Shown: in pieces, positions 17,389 through 28,278 of the stretch
How positions within the stretch are numbered: the first letter of the stretch is position 1
How the letters are laid out: every line of letters starts with the position of its first letter
NCBI GenBank assembly: GCA_030524425.1
Contig: JAUNGN010000004.1
Span: 84,731 to 148,730, forward strand
DNA: 64,000 bases
Reading direction: 5' to 3'
Source: Clostridia bacterium
GTDB taxonomy: Bacteria; Bacillota; Clostridia; Lachnospirales; CAG-274
Notes under the pieces: generated by a model
Database searches by the model: none
The model's input: only the letters and a program-made list of their open reading frames with translations
What the model was told of the DNA's origin: nothing
Program-made: the position numbers and the translations under genes

Positions 17389-18810
17389 CTATATAAGTTT
17401 TCCATCAAGGTCCTCAAGCCTTTTATCTCCGGATATTCTTTCATCGTCAGAAGTAACTGCCGAAACATACTCATCCTCCAGTATGGCGGAGAATAAGGTA
17501 TCAGCAGTAATCATAGAACATATGAAATCAATATACTCCTCGTTATTATCATCATTCCTAAAAGCACCCTTTTTAATATCCTGTCCTGCACTGTCAATAA
17601 GCTCACAGCAAATAAGCATAACCTCTCTGTCAAGAACACAAATGTCGGGAGTTTTGGCAGTATTAAGCTTTTTCTTTATTTCTGATGATGCATTTATAAA
17701 TTTCTCAGGAGATTCAATTGCTGACTCACTGTCACTTAAAAAGCTCATACTGTCATTTATAACCTTTGCAATTTCTTTATTATAACTATACTTTGCTTCC
17801 TTTTCAGCCTTACTCAGCTTATCGGGATCAGGTGCATTATATTTATTTGTTTTTGCAATTTCTCCTGCATTCTCAGCAGCCTCATAAAGAGCATCTGTGA
17901 AATCATCAAAAGCCGTATACATTAAATCCTCTGATTTTTCAAACTTTTTATCAAGCTCAGCTTCACTGAGTCCGTCATATTTATTGCTGAAAAAACATTC
18001 TTTTAAAAACTCATAGTCATTAATACAGGCATCTGCATAACCGATAAAAGCTTTAATAACCTTATTATCAAGCTTTCCCGTTTTAACACTTGATGCAGCA
18101 TTTTTATATTTTTTACACTCTGAAATTGCATCATCAAGCAATCCTTTAACTTCCCTTCCTGAATATGAAAAAGAAAGAGAACCGTTAAGTTTATAGGAAC
18201 TGTAAGCTTCCGTATACATAAAATCAGACATCATTACACTTATAAAGTAACAGGTAACATAGCACCTTGCAGCAGAACGAAGAAGCTCAATATCCCCTTT
18301 TGAAATATCGGAATATAATTCCTTATCAGCTTTTGCAGTGGTTTCTTCAGGCTTTTCAGTGGTTTCCTCCGTAGTCACCTCTGTAGAAGCCTCTGTATCC
18401 CTTGATACAAGACTAACGGTTTTACTGTCACTGTCCCAGTTAACCTCTAACCCCGCAGCTTCACCTATGGCTCTTAAGGGCAGCATCATTGAACCGTTTA
18501 TAATCTGTGCAGGCACATCAAGTAAAACAGATTCATCATTTACGGTAAATTTTTCTTCATTAACAGCAACTTTAACACTTAATCCGTCTTTTGTAAATGT
18601 TGCGGTCTTTGTTTCAGCCTCCCATGTTATTTCATAACCCAGCTTTTCAAATACACCTCTTAGAGGAATTAAGGTTCTTCCTTCAACAATAAGAGGTGAC
18701 TGGTTATTAAACTCTACAGCCTCATTATCAAGCTTAACTCTTATTTCAGCAGCAAATACATTGCCTGCCATTATAAGAGATGCCATTGTTACAGCAATAA
18801 ATCTTTTCAT
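17389..18810 (-). CDS. Secreted stalk-domain (copper amine oxidase N-terminal-like) protein B
   Basis: A paralogue of the next gene downstream. Signal peptide 1-20 (MKRFIAVTMASLIMAGNVFA), a stalk module at about 22-135 with the same GRTLIPLRGVFEKLGYEI and NGSMMLPLRAIGEAAGL motifs, a Thr/Glu-rich linker (TTEETTEKPEETT, about 145-157), then a helical domain (165-473) that differs strongly from that of protein A. The two signal and stalk regions are much more alike than the C-terminal halves, which suggests duplication followed by divergence or domain exchange. Confidence 0.82.
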   Translation of the reverse strand: MKRFIAVTMASLIMAGNVFAAEIRVKLDNEAVEFNNQSPLIVEGRTLIPLRGVFEKLGYEITWEAETKTATFTKDGLSVKVAVNEEKFTVNDESVLLDVPAQIINGSMMLPLRAIGEAAGLEVNWDSDSKTVSLVSRDTEASTEVTTEETTEKPEETTAKADKELYSDISKGDIELLRSAARCYVTCYFISVMMSDFMYTEAYSSYKLNGSLSFSYSGREVKGLLDDAISECKKYKNAASSVKTGKLDNKVIKAFIGYADACINDYEFLKECFFSNKYDGLSEAELDKKFEKSEDLMYTAFDDFTDALYEAAENAGEIAKTNKYNAPDPDKLSKAEKEAKYSYNKEIAKVINDSMSFLSDSESAIESPEKFINASSEIKKKLNTAKTPDICVLDREVMLICCELIDSAGQDIKKGAFRNDDNNEEYIDFICSMITADTLFSAILEDEYVSAVTSDDERISGDKRLEDLDGKLI

Positions 18811-18919
18811 GGTAAAACCCTCATTTCTTTTCTTATTATATTAGCTTAAAACGCTGATTTATTATACACCTAAAATTTGCAAATTTAAGCTAATTGTAAT
18901 TTTCTGCAGGTTTTTCGTA

Positions 18920-21900
18920 TTATTTCGACAAAATATTTCCCTTTCCCAGCAAAAATTCAAGTTCATTGATCAAATCATCGTCAATTTTAACATAATTTTC
19001 CCTGTTTGCATTAAGCCTTTGTTTTGTTTCCTCAATATAAACAATAACCCTGCTGCTTCCCTTGTGCCTTGAAGTAATTGCCGTAATTTCTTTTAATTCC
19101 ACACTGCTGTCTTCAGGTATTTTAATCCAAAGAGTTTTTGTAAATTCCTCTATCTTTTCAATAGTCTTTATTTCCTCACATATTACTTTTGAAGGCTGAT
19201 CTTCTGCAACAGATGCCCTTCCCTTTATAACAACAATTTCCTCTTCCTTAAGCATATAAGAAAATTTATTATAACTGTCAGGGAAAATTATAACCTCAAC
19301 AGAGCCGAAAATATCTTCAAGGGTTATAAAGGCCATAACCTTATTATTCTTTGTAAAATGCGTAACAACATTGGATATAAATCCGGCAATTATTACACTT
19401 TCCTTATCCTGCACCTTTTCCTCATTTTGAAAATCCTCAGGCTCAGCAGGAAAATCCATAGTTGTTCTGCTAATATGCTTTTTAAGATTGTCCCAATATT
19501 TGTCAAGAGGATTTCCGCTTACATATACACCGATTATTTCCTTTTCCTGTGAGAGCTTATACTTATCGGGAAACTCATCCATTACAGGCAGTTCATCCCT
19601 GTATTTTTCACTAACGGACATTTCATCAGACATACCGAAAAGGTCAATTTGCCCCGCAATATTGTTTTTTGAATTATTTTTAATTCCCTCATATACGGAA
19701 AGATAAATATTCATATATTGTGACCTTTTTCCGCCCAGAGAATCAAAAGCTCCGCATAAAATAAGGTTTTCAATAGCCCTTGAATTTATATTTTCATACA
19801 TTCTGTTTATAAAGTCCGTAAGAGAAACAAAAGCACCGTTTTTTTCCCTTTCGGTCACAATATCCCTTATAACCTGCTTTCCAACAGATTTAACTGCGGA
19901 AAGACAGAATAAAATACCTTCGTCACAGGTTGAAAAATTACCAAAACCCCTGTTAATATCAGGGGGCAGTACCTTAATATTCATTTGCCTGCAGCTTCCG
20001 ATATATCCTGTAACCTTGTCGGGGTTTCCGATAACACTGGTCATAAGCGCCGCCATAAACTCCAAAGGGTAATGGCACTTAAGCCATGCAGTCTGATAAG
20101 CCACTATTGCATAAGCGGCAGCATGAGATTTATTAAATGCATATTTAGCAAAATCCGTCATTTCATCAAATATTTCATTTGCAGTTTCAGCAGAAATTCC
20201 CTTGGCAACACATCCCGGAACATCCTCATCGCCATTTATAAACTTTTCCCTTTCCATAGCCATTACATCGACCTTTTTCTTGGACATTGCACGTCTTACC
20301 ATATCGCTTCTGCCAAGAGAATAGCCTGCAAGCTCTCTTACTATCTGCATAACCTGCTCCTGATAAACAATACAGCCATATGTTTCTTTTAATATAGGCT
20401 CCAGAAGAGGGTGTTTATAGGTTACATTATTTTTGTCATTTTTACCCTTAATATACTGAGGTATGAAATCCATGGGGCCCGGTCTGTAAAGAGAAATACC
20501 CGCAATAATATCCTCAATGCTGTCAGGCTTAAGTTCCTTCATGAAGGAGGTCATGCCCGGACTTTCAAGCTGAAAAACACCATCTGTTTTACCCATTGAT
20601 ATAAGATTGTAAACAGATGCATCATTATAATCTATATTTTGTCCGTTAAAATCCGTACCATATTTTCTGTTAACCTCATCAAAAGCATTTTGTATAACCG
20701 TCAGGGTTCTGAGGCCCAGAAAGTCCATTTTTAAAAGACCCAGCTCCTCACAGGTAGTCATAATGTACTGAGTAGATATGGAATTATCCTTTACATTAAG
20801 ATTAAGAGGTACATAGTCCATAACAGGCTCATCTGATATAATTACACCTGCGGCATGGGTTGATGTGTGTCTGGGCAGGCCCTCAAGCTTCATACTCATA
20901 TCAATAATACGCTTAACCTGTGGTTCATTATTATATATGTTTTTAAGCTCAGGATTTTTTTCCAGTGCCCCGGCTATTGTAATATGAAGGTCATTGGGAA
21001 TCATCTTAGCAATTCTGTCTCCCTCGGAATAAGGCAAATCCAAAGCTCTGGTTACATCCCTGACCGCATTTTTTGCTGCCATGGTACCAAAGGTTATAAT
21101 CTGTGCTACCTGGTCAGCACCATACTTATTTATAACATAGTCAATTACTTCAGGCCGTCTTTCATAACAAAAGTCAATATCAATATCAGGCATTGTAACT
21201 CTCTCAGGATTTAAAAATCTTTCAAAAATCAAATTAAACTTAATAGGGTCAATATCAGTAATCTGCAGGGCATAGGCAACAATGGAACCTGCAGCAGAGC
21301 CTCGTCCCGGACCTACGGCAATACCGTTATCCTTGGCATATTTAATAAAATCCCACACAATAAGGAAATAGTCCACAAAGCCCATTGATGAAATAGTATC
21401 AAGCTCATATTCAAGTCTTTCTTCCAGCTCATGGGTAATTTCTCCATACCTTTCCTTAACACCCTTCCTGCAAAGTCCGGTAAGATACTCAAGGGCAGTA
21501 TACCCCTTTGGCACATCAAAACGAGGAAGCTTATACTTGTTAAATTCAAAGTCAACATTACACTTTTCAGCAATTTTTACAGTATTTTCACAAGCCTCCC
21601 GTGCATAAGGAAAAAGAGAATACATTTCTTCAGGTGACTTTAAATAAAACTGTCCCCCCTCATATCTCATTCTGTTAGGAGTATTGACAGTTACACCTGT
21701 CTGTATACAAAGCAAAATGTCATGAGCTTCAGCATCTTCAGCCTTAATATAATGAGAATCATTTGTTGCAACAAGAGGAATTCCCGTTTCCTCATGTATA
21801 CGCAAAAGTGCCTGATTAACCTGCTTTTGTTCATCCATTCCGTGATCCTGCAGTTCAAGATAAAAATCCTCGCCGAAAAGAGCCTTATATTTCAAAGCCA

Positions 21901-22381
21901 TCTCCTTAGCCTTTTCATATCCCACTCTTAATACGGTTCTTGCAACAGGACCTGCAAGGCAGGCACTGAGCGCAATAATACCATCATGATATTTTTCCAA
22001 AAGTTCAAAGTCTATTCTCGGTTTTTTGTAAAAGCCCTCTGTAAAACCATAGGATACCATTTTTATAAGATTGGAATAGCCTGATTCATTCTTTGCAAGA
22101 AGTACAAGATGATAGTAGAAATTATCGTCACCTGCCTCCTTGTCAAAACGTGATTTTGAAGCAACATAAGCCTCACAGCCTATAACAGGCTTTATACCCT
22201 CAGCCTTACACGCCTTGTAAAAATCAATACAGCCATACATAACTCCATGGTCTGTAATGGCAAGGGATTCCATTCCCAATTCTTTACAGCGTGCCACAAG
22301 CTCTTTGATTTTTGCTGAGCCATCCAAAAGACTAAACTCAGTATGCACATGTAAATGTGTAAATTTCAACTCATTATCCAT
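18920..22381 (-). CDS. dnaE: DNA polymerase III subunit alpha (DnaE)
   Basis: A replicative C-family polymerase (1153 residues). The N-terminal PHP domain begins THLHVHTEFSLLDG (8-21), with further metal ligands ITDHGVMYG. The palm carries PDIDIDF and GPGRGSAAGS, followed by the fingers and the HhH region (FINRMYENINSRAIENLILCG), then an OB-fold domain (VIIAGFISNV to about 1080) and a short C-terminal tail. The length fits DnaE of Firmicutes rather than PolC. The DNA-damage type DnaE2 is unlikely because the protein is full-length and in a housekeeping context. Gap to the next upstream gene is 36 nt. Confidence 0.96.
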   Translation of the reverse strand: MDNELKFTHLHVHTEFSLLDGSAKIKELVARCKELGMESLAITDHGVMYGCIDFYKACKAEGIKPVIGCEAYVASKSRFDKEAGDDNFYYHLVLLAKNESGYSNLIKMVSYGFTEGFYKKPRIDFELLEKYHDGIIALSACLAGPVARTVLRVGYEKAKEMALKYKALFGEDFYLELQDHGMDEQKQVNQALLRIHEETGIPLVATNDSHYIKAEDAEAHDILLCIQTGVTVNTPNRMRYEGGQFYLKSPEEMYSLFPYAREACENTVKIAEKCNVDFEFNKYKLPRFDVPKGYTALEYLTGLCRKGVKERYGEITHELEERLEYELDTISSMGFVDYFLIVWDFIKYAKDNGIAVGPGRGSAAGSIVAYALQITDIDPIKFNLIFERFLNPERVTMPDIDIDFCYERRPEVIDYVINKYGADQVAQIITFGTMAAKNAVRDVTRALDLPYSEGDRIAKMIPNDLHITIAGALEKNPELKNIYNNEPQVKRIIDMSMKLEGLPRHTSTHAAGVIISDEPVMDYVPLNLNVKDNSISTQYIMTTCEELGLLKMDFLGLRTLTVIQNAFDEVNRKYGTDFNGQNIDYNDASVYNLISMGKTDGVFQLESPGMTSFMKELKPDSIEDIIAGISLYRPGPMDFIPQYIKGKNDKNNVTYKHPLLEPILKETYGCIVYQEQVMQIVRELAGYSLGRSDMVRRAMSKKKVDVMAMEREKFINGDEDVPGCVAKGISAETANEIFDEMTDFAKYAFNKSHAAAYAIVAYQTAWLKCHYPLEFMAALMTSVIGNPDKVTGYIGSCRQMNIKVLPPDINRGFGNFSTCDEGILFCLSAVKSVGKQVIRDIVTEREKNGAFVSLTDFINRMYENINSRAIENLILCGAFDSLGGKRSQYMNIYLSVYEGIKNNSKNNIAGQIDLFGMSDEMSVSEKYRDELPVMDEFPDKYKLSQEKEIIGVYVSGNPLDKYWDNLKKHISRTTMDFPAEPEDFQNEEKVQDKESVIIAGFISNVVTHFTKNNKVMAFITLEDIFGSVEVIIFPDSYNKFSYMLKEEEIVVIKGRASVAEDQPSKVICEEIKTIEKIEEFTKTLWIKIPEDSSVELKEITAITSRHKGSSRVIVYIEETKQRLNANRENYVKIDDDLINELEFLLGKGNILSK

Positions 22382-22417
22382 AAATAACTTTCCTTTGCTA
22401 AATCAACCTTTATACTC

Positions 22418-22873
22418 CTATTCCTCATCGGCACTTCTTTCCTCATAGGGCTCAAACTGTCCCTCAAAAAGCATATCTTCAACAATTCTTGCACAGTCAG
22501 CCACACATCCTCTGCAGCTCCTTATTCTGTCAGTCACGCCATCTGTACCTCTTAATTTTTCACAGGTACAGGTAGTATTCCACTGTTCAAATTTTCTGCT
22601 CATTGCATTGCCCAGGTCAAATGTTTTAAGCTTACTTTGAGGATTATCCATATTTGCATCACTGTTTTTCAAACCCGCTAAAATTATCATTGCACAAACA
22701 GACCCGCAGGTTTCATATCTTTTTGATATGCCAAGTCCGAAACCCTCACTTGCCCTGAAAGCAGTTTTTTCATCCATATCCAATAAGTCCGAATATGTAC
22801 AGACAACTGACTGACAGCAGTTATATCCCTCTCTGTGTCTTCTCTTAGCTTCTCCGACTCTTGATTTCATCAT
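22418..22873 (-). CDS. C_GCAxxG_C_C family protein
   Basis: A 151-residue cysteine-rich protein of the C_GCAxxG_C_C family, thought to bind a redox or metal cofactor; function unknown. Visible are GYNCCQSV near residue 16-23, FGLGISKRYETCGSVCAMIILAG (about 46-68) with the family CGxxCA core, and C-terminal Cys residues (CTCEK and SCRGCVADC). The GGAGG site is 10 nt before the start. It lies upstream of dnaE in the same direction, possibly as a cotranscribed passenger. Confidence 0.85.
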   Translation of the reverse strand: MMKSRVGEAKRRHREGYNCCQSVVCTYSDLLDMDEKTAFRASEGFGLGISKRYETCGSVCAMIILAGLKNSDANMDNPQSKLKTFDLGNAMSRKFEQWNTTCTCEKLRGTDGVTDRIRSCRGCVADCARIVEDMLFEGQFEPYEERSADEE

Positions 22874-22907
22874 TTTGTACTCCTCCTCATATATATAAAT
22901 TTATATG

Positions 22908-22942
22908 ATATATCCCCTGACAAAATCTATCAGGGGATATAT
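22908..22942 (-). terminator. Terminator at the end of mtnN
   Basis: A perfect 13-bp stem (ATATATCCCCTGA and its complement) with a 9-nt loop lies directly against the mtnN stop codon (22943). AT-rich arms make it potentially bidirectional. Confidence 0.75.
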
Positions 22943-23638
22943 TTAAATCTCAACTATCATATTTTTTATTATTCTGCCTGCAGTAACGGCAGCTTCTCTA
23001 AAAAATCTTTCATAATTTACATCACTGCCCTCCTCTGCATTATCCGAAATAGCTCTTATAATAACAAAAGGCACTTTATTTAAATGACAGGTCTGGGCAA
23101 TAGCTCCTCCCTCCATTTCACAGCAGACGGGAGCAAAAAGCCGTGCAATTCTTTCCTTAACTGCAGGATCGGAAACAAACTGATCACCGCTGGCAATTCT
23201 CCCCTCATATACAGGGAAACCTATATTTTCAACAACTTTTCGTGCCACATTAATCAGGTTCTCATCAGCCTCAAAAACACTTGTATCCATTCTGGATATA
23301 ACCCCCGGCTCATCACCTAAGGCTGAGGTATCAAAATCATGCTGAACCGCATCCTTTGAAATAACAATATCACCAATCCTGACATTTTTGTCTATAGCTC
23401 CTGCAACACCTACATTAATAACTGCATCAACAGCAAAAAGGTCAATAAGCACCTGTGTACATAAAGCAGCATTAACCTTACCGATACCTGAACGGACAAG
23501 AACAATGCTGTGACTGCTGTTATTTAATGAGCCCAGGTAGAAGTCAAGCCCTAAAGCATTTTTTGTGGCAACAACATTCATATCCTCAAGAATATTGGTT
23601 ATTTCCTCCTCCATTGCCCCTATAATACCTATTGTCAT
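22943..23638 (-). CDS. mtnN: 5'-methylthioadenosine/S-adenosylhomocysteine nucleosidase
   Basis: Hydrolyses MTA and SAH to adenine and a thioribose product, recycling methionine and yielding the AI-2 precursor. The 231 residues match the family. Motifs include IGIIGAMEEEI (3-13), VINVGVAGAI, CCEMEGGAIAQTC (substrate Glu in MEG) and the catalytic Asp in RAISDNAEEGS. It is a single gene with its own terminator. Confidence 0.96.
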   Translation of the reverse strand: MTIGIIGAMEEEITNILEDMNVVATKNALGLDFYLGSLNNSSHSIVLVRSGIGKVNAALCTQVLIDLFAVDAVINVGVAGAIDKNVRIGDIVISKDAVQHDFDTSALGDEPGVISRMDTSVFEADENLINVARKVVENIGFPVYEGRIASGDQFVSDPAVKERIARLFAPVCCEMEGGAIAQTCHLNKVPFVIIRAISDNAEEGSDVNYERFFREAAVTAGRIIKNMIVEI

Positions 23639-23772
23639 AAATTACCTCCATTATATTACCAAAAACTATATTTACGCAATATTTTTTTGAATTAAAAATA
23701 CCCAAACAAAGATAATGTACCGCAAGCTTTAATTTCCGGGGTTAAAATCCCAAAACACACGGGACTGCATAC

Positions 23773-25611
23773 TTATTCTACAGTTACACTCTTGGCAAGA
23801 TTTCTTGGCTTATCAATATCTTCCCCTAAACCCAATGCCATATAATAAGCAAACAGCTGCTGCGGAATATTTGCAAGCAATGATGTCAGCATCCAATGAG
23901 TTCTTGGAATATAAATAACATCATCTGCAACTTCTTCAATACTCCTGTTGCCCTCCATAGCAATGGCAAGTACCTTAGCACCTCTTGCCTTTACCTCTTT
24001 AATGTTGCTCTTAGTCTTATCAAATAATGACTCCTGAGTAACAACACCTACAACAAGGGTTGCATCCTCAATAAGAGCAATAGGCCCATGCTTAAGTTCA
24101 CCTGCGGCATAAGGCTCTGAATGTAAATAAGCAATTTCCTTAAGCTTTAAAGAGCCTTCCATACCAACTACATAATCCAAGCCTCTGCCAATGTAAAATA
24201 CATTCTTTGAGCCGATATATTTGTCTACAAATCCTCTTATTGCCGGAACTGCCTTGGTTAAAATATCATTAATCTGTGAAGGAAGCTTATCCATAGCCGC
24301 CTTAATTTCTTCAAACATAACCTCATCTATTTTTCCAAGCTCCCGGGCAATATGTAATGTGATAAGATACATTGCAATTACCTGAGCAGAAAAGGCCTTG
24401 GTTGAAGCAACTGCAATTTCAAAGCCTGCAAGTGTATACAATACATCATCGGCATCTCTTGCAATTGAGCTGCCTACTGCATTAACAATGCCAAGCACTC
24501 TTGCACCCTTAGCCTTGGCAAGCTTAAGTGCCGAATGTGTATCGGCAGTTTCACCTGACTGTGAAATTACAATAACAAGAGTATGCTCATCAATAAGAGG
24601 GTCCTTATATCTGAATTCACTTGCAACCTCTGAATTAACGGGGATTCTTACAATTCTCTCAAGGAGATATTTACCCACAAGACCTGCATAATAAGCAGTA
24701 CCGCAGGCTACAATATAAATCTGATTAATATTTTCAAGCTCAGCCTTGCCAAGCTTAATACCGTCAAGCTCAATGCTTTTGCCGTCTTCAGAAAATCTCT
24801 GTGAAAGATTATCCTTAACAACCTTAGGCTGTTCGTAAATTTCCTTCAGCATAAAATGAGCGTAACCGTTTTTCTGTGCAGACTCAACATCCCACTTATA
24901 AGTATAAACCTCTCTATTGATTTCATTGCCCCTTATATCATAAAGTTTAACCGAATCGGCCTTAACTAAAGCAAGCTCCTTGTCGCCAAGAATATAAGCG
25001 TCCTTGGTGTAATTAAGAATAGCAGGAATATCGGAAGCAATAAAGTTTTCGCCCTTGCCAAGACCTACAATAAGAGGAGATTCCTTTCTTGCCGCAATAA
25101 GCTGATCGGGATAATCAGTACAAAGCACACCTAAAGCATAAGAGCCTTCAATTTTTTCAAGAGTCTTTCTTACAGCCTCAAGAAGGTCATTGCCCTGCTT
25201 GTAAAAATCATCAATAAGGTGGGCAACCGTTTCCGTATCGGTTTCGGAATGAAAAACATAGCCTTTCTTCTCAAGCTCAACCTTTAATTCCTGATAATTT
25301 TCAATAATGCCGTTATGCACAACAGCAATCTTATCGTCATTACTAAAGTGAGGATGAGCATTTAAGTCAGATGGTGCACCATGAGTTGCCCATCTCGTAT
25401 GACCAATACCAACCTTGCCTGACACAGGCTCATTAAGCAAAAGATTTCTTAAATTATCAACCTTGCCCTTAGTCTTTCTGATACCGATTTGATTATTATT
25501 TAAAACAGCTACACCGGCGGAATCATAGCCCCTGTATTCAAGGCTCTTTAAACCGCTTATAAGCACAGGCACAGCATTCTGTGCACCTACATAGCCAACA
25601 ATACCACACAT
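23773..25611 (-). CDS. glmS: Glutamine-fructose-6-phosphate aminotransferase (GlmS)
   Basis: Makes glucosamine-6-phosphate, the entry to peptidoglycan amino sugars. The N-terminal glutaminase domain has Cys2 as nucleophile (MCGIVGYVG) and GHTRWATHG. Two SIS domains follow, with SQSGETADT and SSKAF-like ASTKAF. The C-terminus ends KSVTVE, like the usual catalytic tail. The 612 residues match the family. It lies 14 nt behind glmM, so the next enzyme of the pathway is in the same operon. There is no room for a glmS ribozyme in that gap. Confidence 0.97.
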   Translation of the reverse strand: MCGIVGYVGAQNAVPVLISGLKSLEYRGYDSAGVAVLNNNQIGIRKTKGKVDNLRNLLLNEPVSGKVGIGHTRWATHGAPSDLNAHPHFSNDDKIAVVHNGIIENYQELKVELEKKGYVFHSETDTETVAHLIDDFYKQGNDLLEAVRKTLEKIEGSYALGVLCTDYPDQLIAARKESPLIVGLGKGENFIASDIPAILNYTKDAYILGDKELALVKADSVKLYDIRGNEINREVYTYKWDVESAQKNGYAHFMLKEIYEQPKVVKDNLSQRFSEDGKSIELDGIKLGKAELENINQIYIVACGTAYYAGLVGKYLLERIVRIPVNSEVASEFRYKDPLIDEHTLVIVISQSGETADTHSALKLAKAKGARVLGIVNAVGSSIARDADDVLYTLAGFEIAVASTKAFSAQVIAMYLITLHIARELGKIDEVMFEEIKAAMDKLPSQINDILTKAVPAIRGFVDKYIGSKNVFYIGRGLDYVVGMEGSLKLKEIAYLHSEPYAAGELKHGPIALIEDATLVVGVVTQESLFDKTKSNIKEVKARGAKVLAIAMEGNRSIEEVADDVIYIPRTHWMLTSLLANIPQQLFAYYMALGLGEDIDKPRNLAKSVTVE

Positions 25612-25625
25612 AATTAAAATCCTCC

Positions 25626-26975
25626 TTAGCTTAAAAGCCCCTCAATGAGTTTAGCAAGCCTTTCAGCCTCCTGCTGAATAATTCTTTGATCTCTGCCTTC
25701 AATCATTACTCTGACAATAGGCTCCGTACCTGACGGTCTTATGAGTACACGTCCCTCACCGCTGAACTTGGCTTCAAGCTTTTCAATTTCTGATTTTATA
25801 GTTTCATTCTTAAGATACTCCTTCTTACGCTTATTATCAACCCTTGCATTTACAAGTGCCTGAGGGAGAACCTCCATAATGCCCTTAGCTTCATCTAAAG
25901 ACATATTTGTCTTCTTAAGTGTAGTAAGGAGCTGAATAGCTGTAACAATACCATCACCTGTAGTGTTATAGTCAAAGAAAATAATATGACCTGACTGCTC
26001 ACCGCCGAAACAATCTCCGTTTTCAAGAATATGCTCTAATACATATCTGTCACCAACATTAGTCTTTTCTATCTTAATACCCTTTTCCTTACCCATTATA
26101 TGCAGACCTAAGTTACTCATAACGGTAGCCACAATAGTATCATTTTTAAGTTTTCCCTGTTCCTTCATGTAATTTCCGCAAATAGCCATAATTACATCAC
26201 CGTCAACAAGATTACCCTCACTGTCTACAGCAAGACATCTGTCACCGTCACCATCAAAAGCAATACCTAAATCGCATTTATTCTGTACAACAAAGCGGGC
26301 AAGACTTTCAATATGAGTTGAACCGCAATTTTTGTTAATATTGGTTCCGTCAGGCTCTCTGTGTATAGCATAAACCTCGGCACCAAGTTCTTCCAAAGCA
26401 ATAGGTGCCGCCTTATATGTAGCGCCGTTTGCACAATCAATGGCGACTTTAATTCCGTCAAGCTTAATATCAGTAGTAGTCTGTACAAACTTAACATAAT
26501 CATCAATAGCTTCTTCACATATAGTCTTTGCACCAACTCTGTCGCCTGCAGGACGGGGAAGCTCCTCCCAAAGATCTGTCATATAGCTTTCGATTTCAAG
26601 CTCAATGTCATCTCTTAGCTTAAATCCCTGGGAATTGAAAAACTTAATACCATTATCCTGAACAGGATTGTGAGATGCACTTATAACAATTCCCGCATCT
26701 GCATTATAAGCTCTTACAAGATGTGCCACAGCAGGAGTAGGCACAACACCAAGACTGACTGCATGTGCACCAACGGAACAAATACCTGCAATAAGTGCAG
26801 ATTCAAGCATATCTCCTGAAATTCTTGTATCCATACCTACGATAATCTTTGCCGTATGATTGGTATGCTTTGTAAGAACATAAGCACCGGCTCTTCCCAA
26901 TTTATATGCCAACTCAGGTGTAAGTTCAACATTAGCTACGCCTCTTACACCGTCTGTACCAAAAAACTTACCCAT
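25626..26975 (-). CDS. glmM: Phosphoglucosamine mutase (GlmM)
   Basis: Interconverts glucosamine-6-phosphate and glucosamine-1-phosphate. The 449 residues show the N-terminal FGTDGVRG (5-12), the phosphoserine loop ISASHNP (98-104, Ser101), the metal-binding DGDGDR (about 239-244) and the C-terminal phosphate loop RPSGTEP. It is the first gene of glmM-glmS, with its own promoter. The usual upstream ybbR/cdaA genes found in other Firmicutes are absent here. Confidence 0.97.
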   Translation of the reverse strand: MGKFFGTDGVRGVANVELTPELAYKLGRAGAYVLTKHTNHTAKIIVGMDTRISGDMLESALIAGICSVGAHAVSLGVVPTPAVAHLVRAYNADAGIVISASHNPVQDNGIKFFNSQGFKLRDDIELEIESYMTDLWEELPRPAGDRVGAKTICEEAIDDYVKFVQTTTDIKLDGIKVAIDCANGATYKAAPIALEELGAEVYAIHREPDGTNINKNCGSTHIESLARFVVQNKCDLGIAFDGDGDRCLAVDSEGNLVDGDVIMAICGNYMKEQGKLKNDTIVATVMSNLGLHIMGKEKGIKIEKTNVGDRYVLEHILENGDCFGGEQSGHIIFFDYNTTGDGIVTAIQLLTTLKKTNMSLDEAKGIMEVLPQALVNARVDNKRKKEYLKNETIKSEIEKLEAKFSGEGRVLIRPSGTEPIVRVMIEGRDQRIIQQEAERLAKLIEGLLS

Positions 26976-27018
26976 TTCTATTCCTCCTAAGAATATTTAC
27001 ACACAATAATTTAATGGT

Positions 27019-27047
27019 ATTATACCACTAAAGACAAATTAACACAA
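27019..27047 (-). promoter_or_regulatory. Promoter of glmM-glmS
   Basis: On the minus strand TTGTGT (27042-27047), a 17-nt spacer and TATAAT (27019-27024), with the start about 35 nt before glmM. The leader is too short for a ribozyme or riboswitch. Confidence 0.75.
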
Positions 27048-27106
27048 TAGCTAATTGCTAAAAGCACTTTTTATGCAGAGTATTTTGTTAAAATTTACCT
27101 AATAAA

Positions 27107-28042
27107 TTAAGAAAAATTTTTATCACTCTTTCCCTTGGCATTAACAATATAAATACCTGCACATACAAGTAAAAGGGATGCAGCGGTTCTTATATTAAAT
27201 ATATTTTCCCCAAGCATTATGCCCGATAAAATAACTCCAAAACAGGGATTTAAAAAACAATATACCGAAATTTTACCAACAGGATTATATTTTAAAAGCT
27301 GTGCCCATATTGTGAATGCACAGGATGAAATAACTGCCAGATAAATAAGCATCAATACTGACTTAATACCGTAAAATGCAATACTGCCGCCAAATACTGC
27401 ACCAACAATTGCAAGTACAGTTCCTCCTATAGCAAGCTGCCAGCCTGTTACGGTAACAGAGTCACTTTTCCTTGTAACAAACTTGGTAATAACCGAGCCA
27501 AGGGCAAAGCAAAAAGCAGCAATCAAAATAAAGCCGTCACCTTTAAATGTAAAGCTTAAATCAAGTCCTTTTTCAAAACAGCAAAAAACAACTCCGCAAA
27601 AGCCCAAAATGCATCCTATGGATTTTTTTAAATTAATTTTATCATCTGCAAAAGCAAAGTGAGCAAGTATTACGGCAAAAAAATTACCTATACTGTTTAA
27701 AATTGAGCCTTTTACACCACTTAAATATATGAGAGAAAGATAGAAAAATATGTATTCAACAGTTGTCTGTACAAGACCAAGAATAAAAATACCCTTTATT
27801 TCATCCTTTTTGGGCACAACAATTCTTTTCTTACTGATACAGTCAAATATTATAACAATTATTCCTGCAATTATAAAACGAATGCCTGCAAAAACAAATT
27901 TTGCAGGTGCTCCGCTGCCTGTAATACCAAATAAGTCATAGCCAATCTTTATTGCAGGAATGGCACTTCCCCACAACGCCGTAGCAATTATGGCACAGAT
28001 CAGCAAAGGAATGGGTTTCTGAAAAAAGTTTTTATCTTTCAT
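27107..28042 (-). CDS. DMT superfamily (EamA) transporter
   Basis: A 311-residue membrane protein with about ten hydrophobic segments in two EamA repeats (residues about 15-150 and 165-300). LWGSAIPAIKIGYDLFG (24-40) and the second-repeat FLNPCFGVILSGIMLGE are typical of drug/metabolite exporters of the RhaT/YdcZ-like branch. It is a single gene. The substrate is unknown. Confidence 0.9.
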   Translation of the reverse strand: MKDKNFFQKPIPLLICAIIATALWGSAIPAIKIGYDLFGITGSGAPAKFVFAGIRFIIAGIIVIIFDCISKKRIVVPKKDEIKGIFILGLVQTTVEYIFFYLSLIYLSGVKGSILNSIGNFFAVILAHFAFADDKINLKKSIGCILGFCGVVFCCFEKGLDLSFTFKGDGFILIAAFCFALGSVITKFVTRKSDSVTVTGWQLAIGGTVLAIVGAVFGGSIAFYGIKSVLMLIYLAVISSCAFTIWAQLLKYNPVGKISVYCFLNPCFGVILSGIMLGENIFNIRTAASLLLVCAGIYIVNAKGKSDKNFS

Positions 28043-28278
28043 ATGTATTCTCCTCTAGCAGATTTTTTATTACTCTGCACTTATATACACTAAAATGACA
28101 TTATACCCCTTAACAATACCTGATTATACTCCATAAACGCAATTTAGTCAATAAAACCATAATTTACAGTCTGACACCACAAAATTATTTTTTTATTTCC
28201 CATATTTTATTTACATTTCAATAAATGTCACTGTTTGTCACTTAATTTATACTATAAAAGAAGGGGGAGGTGAAAAAT

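Noticed and set aside
25612..25625. glmS ribozyme upstream of glmS
   Set aside because: Only 14 bases separate glmM and glmS, far too few for the ribozyme.
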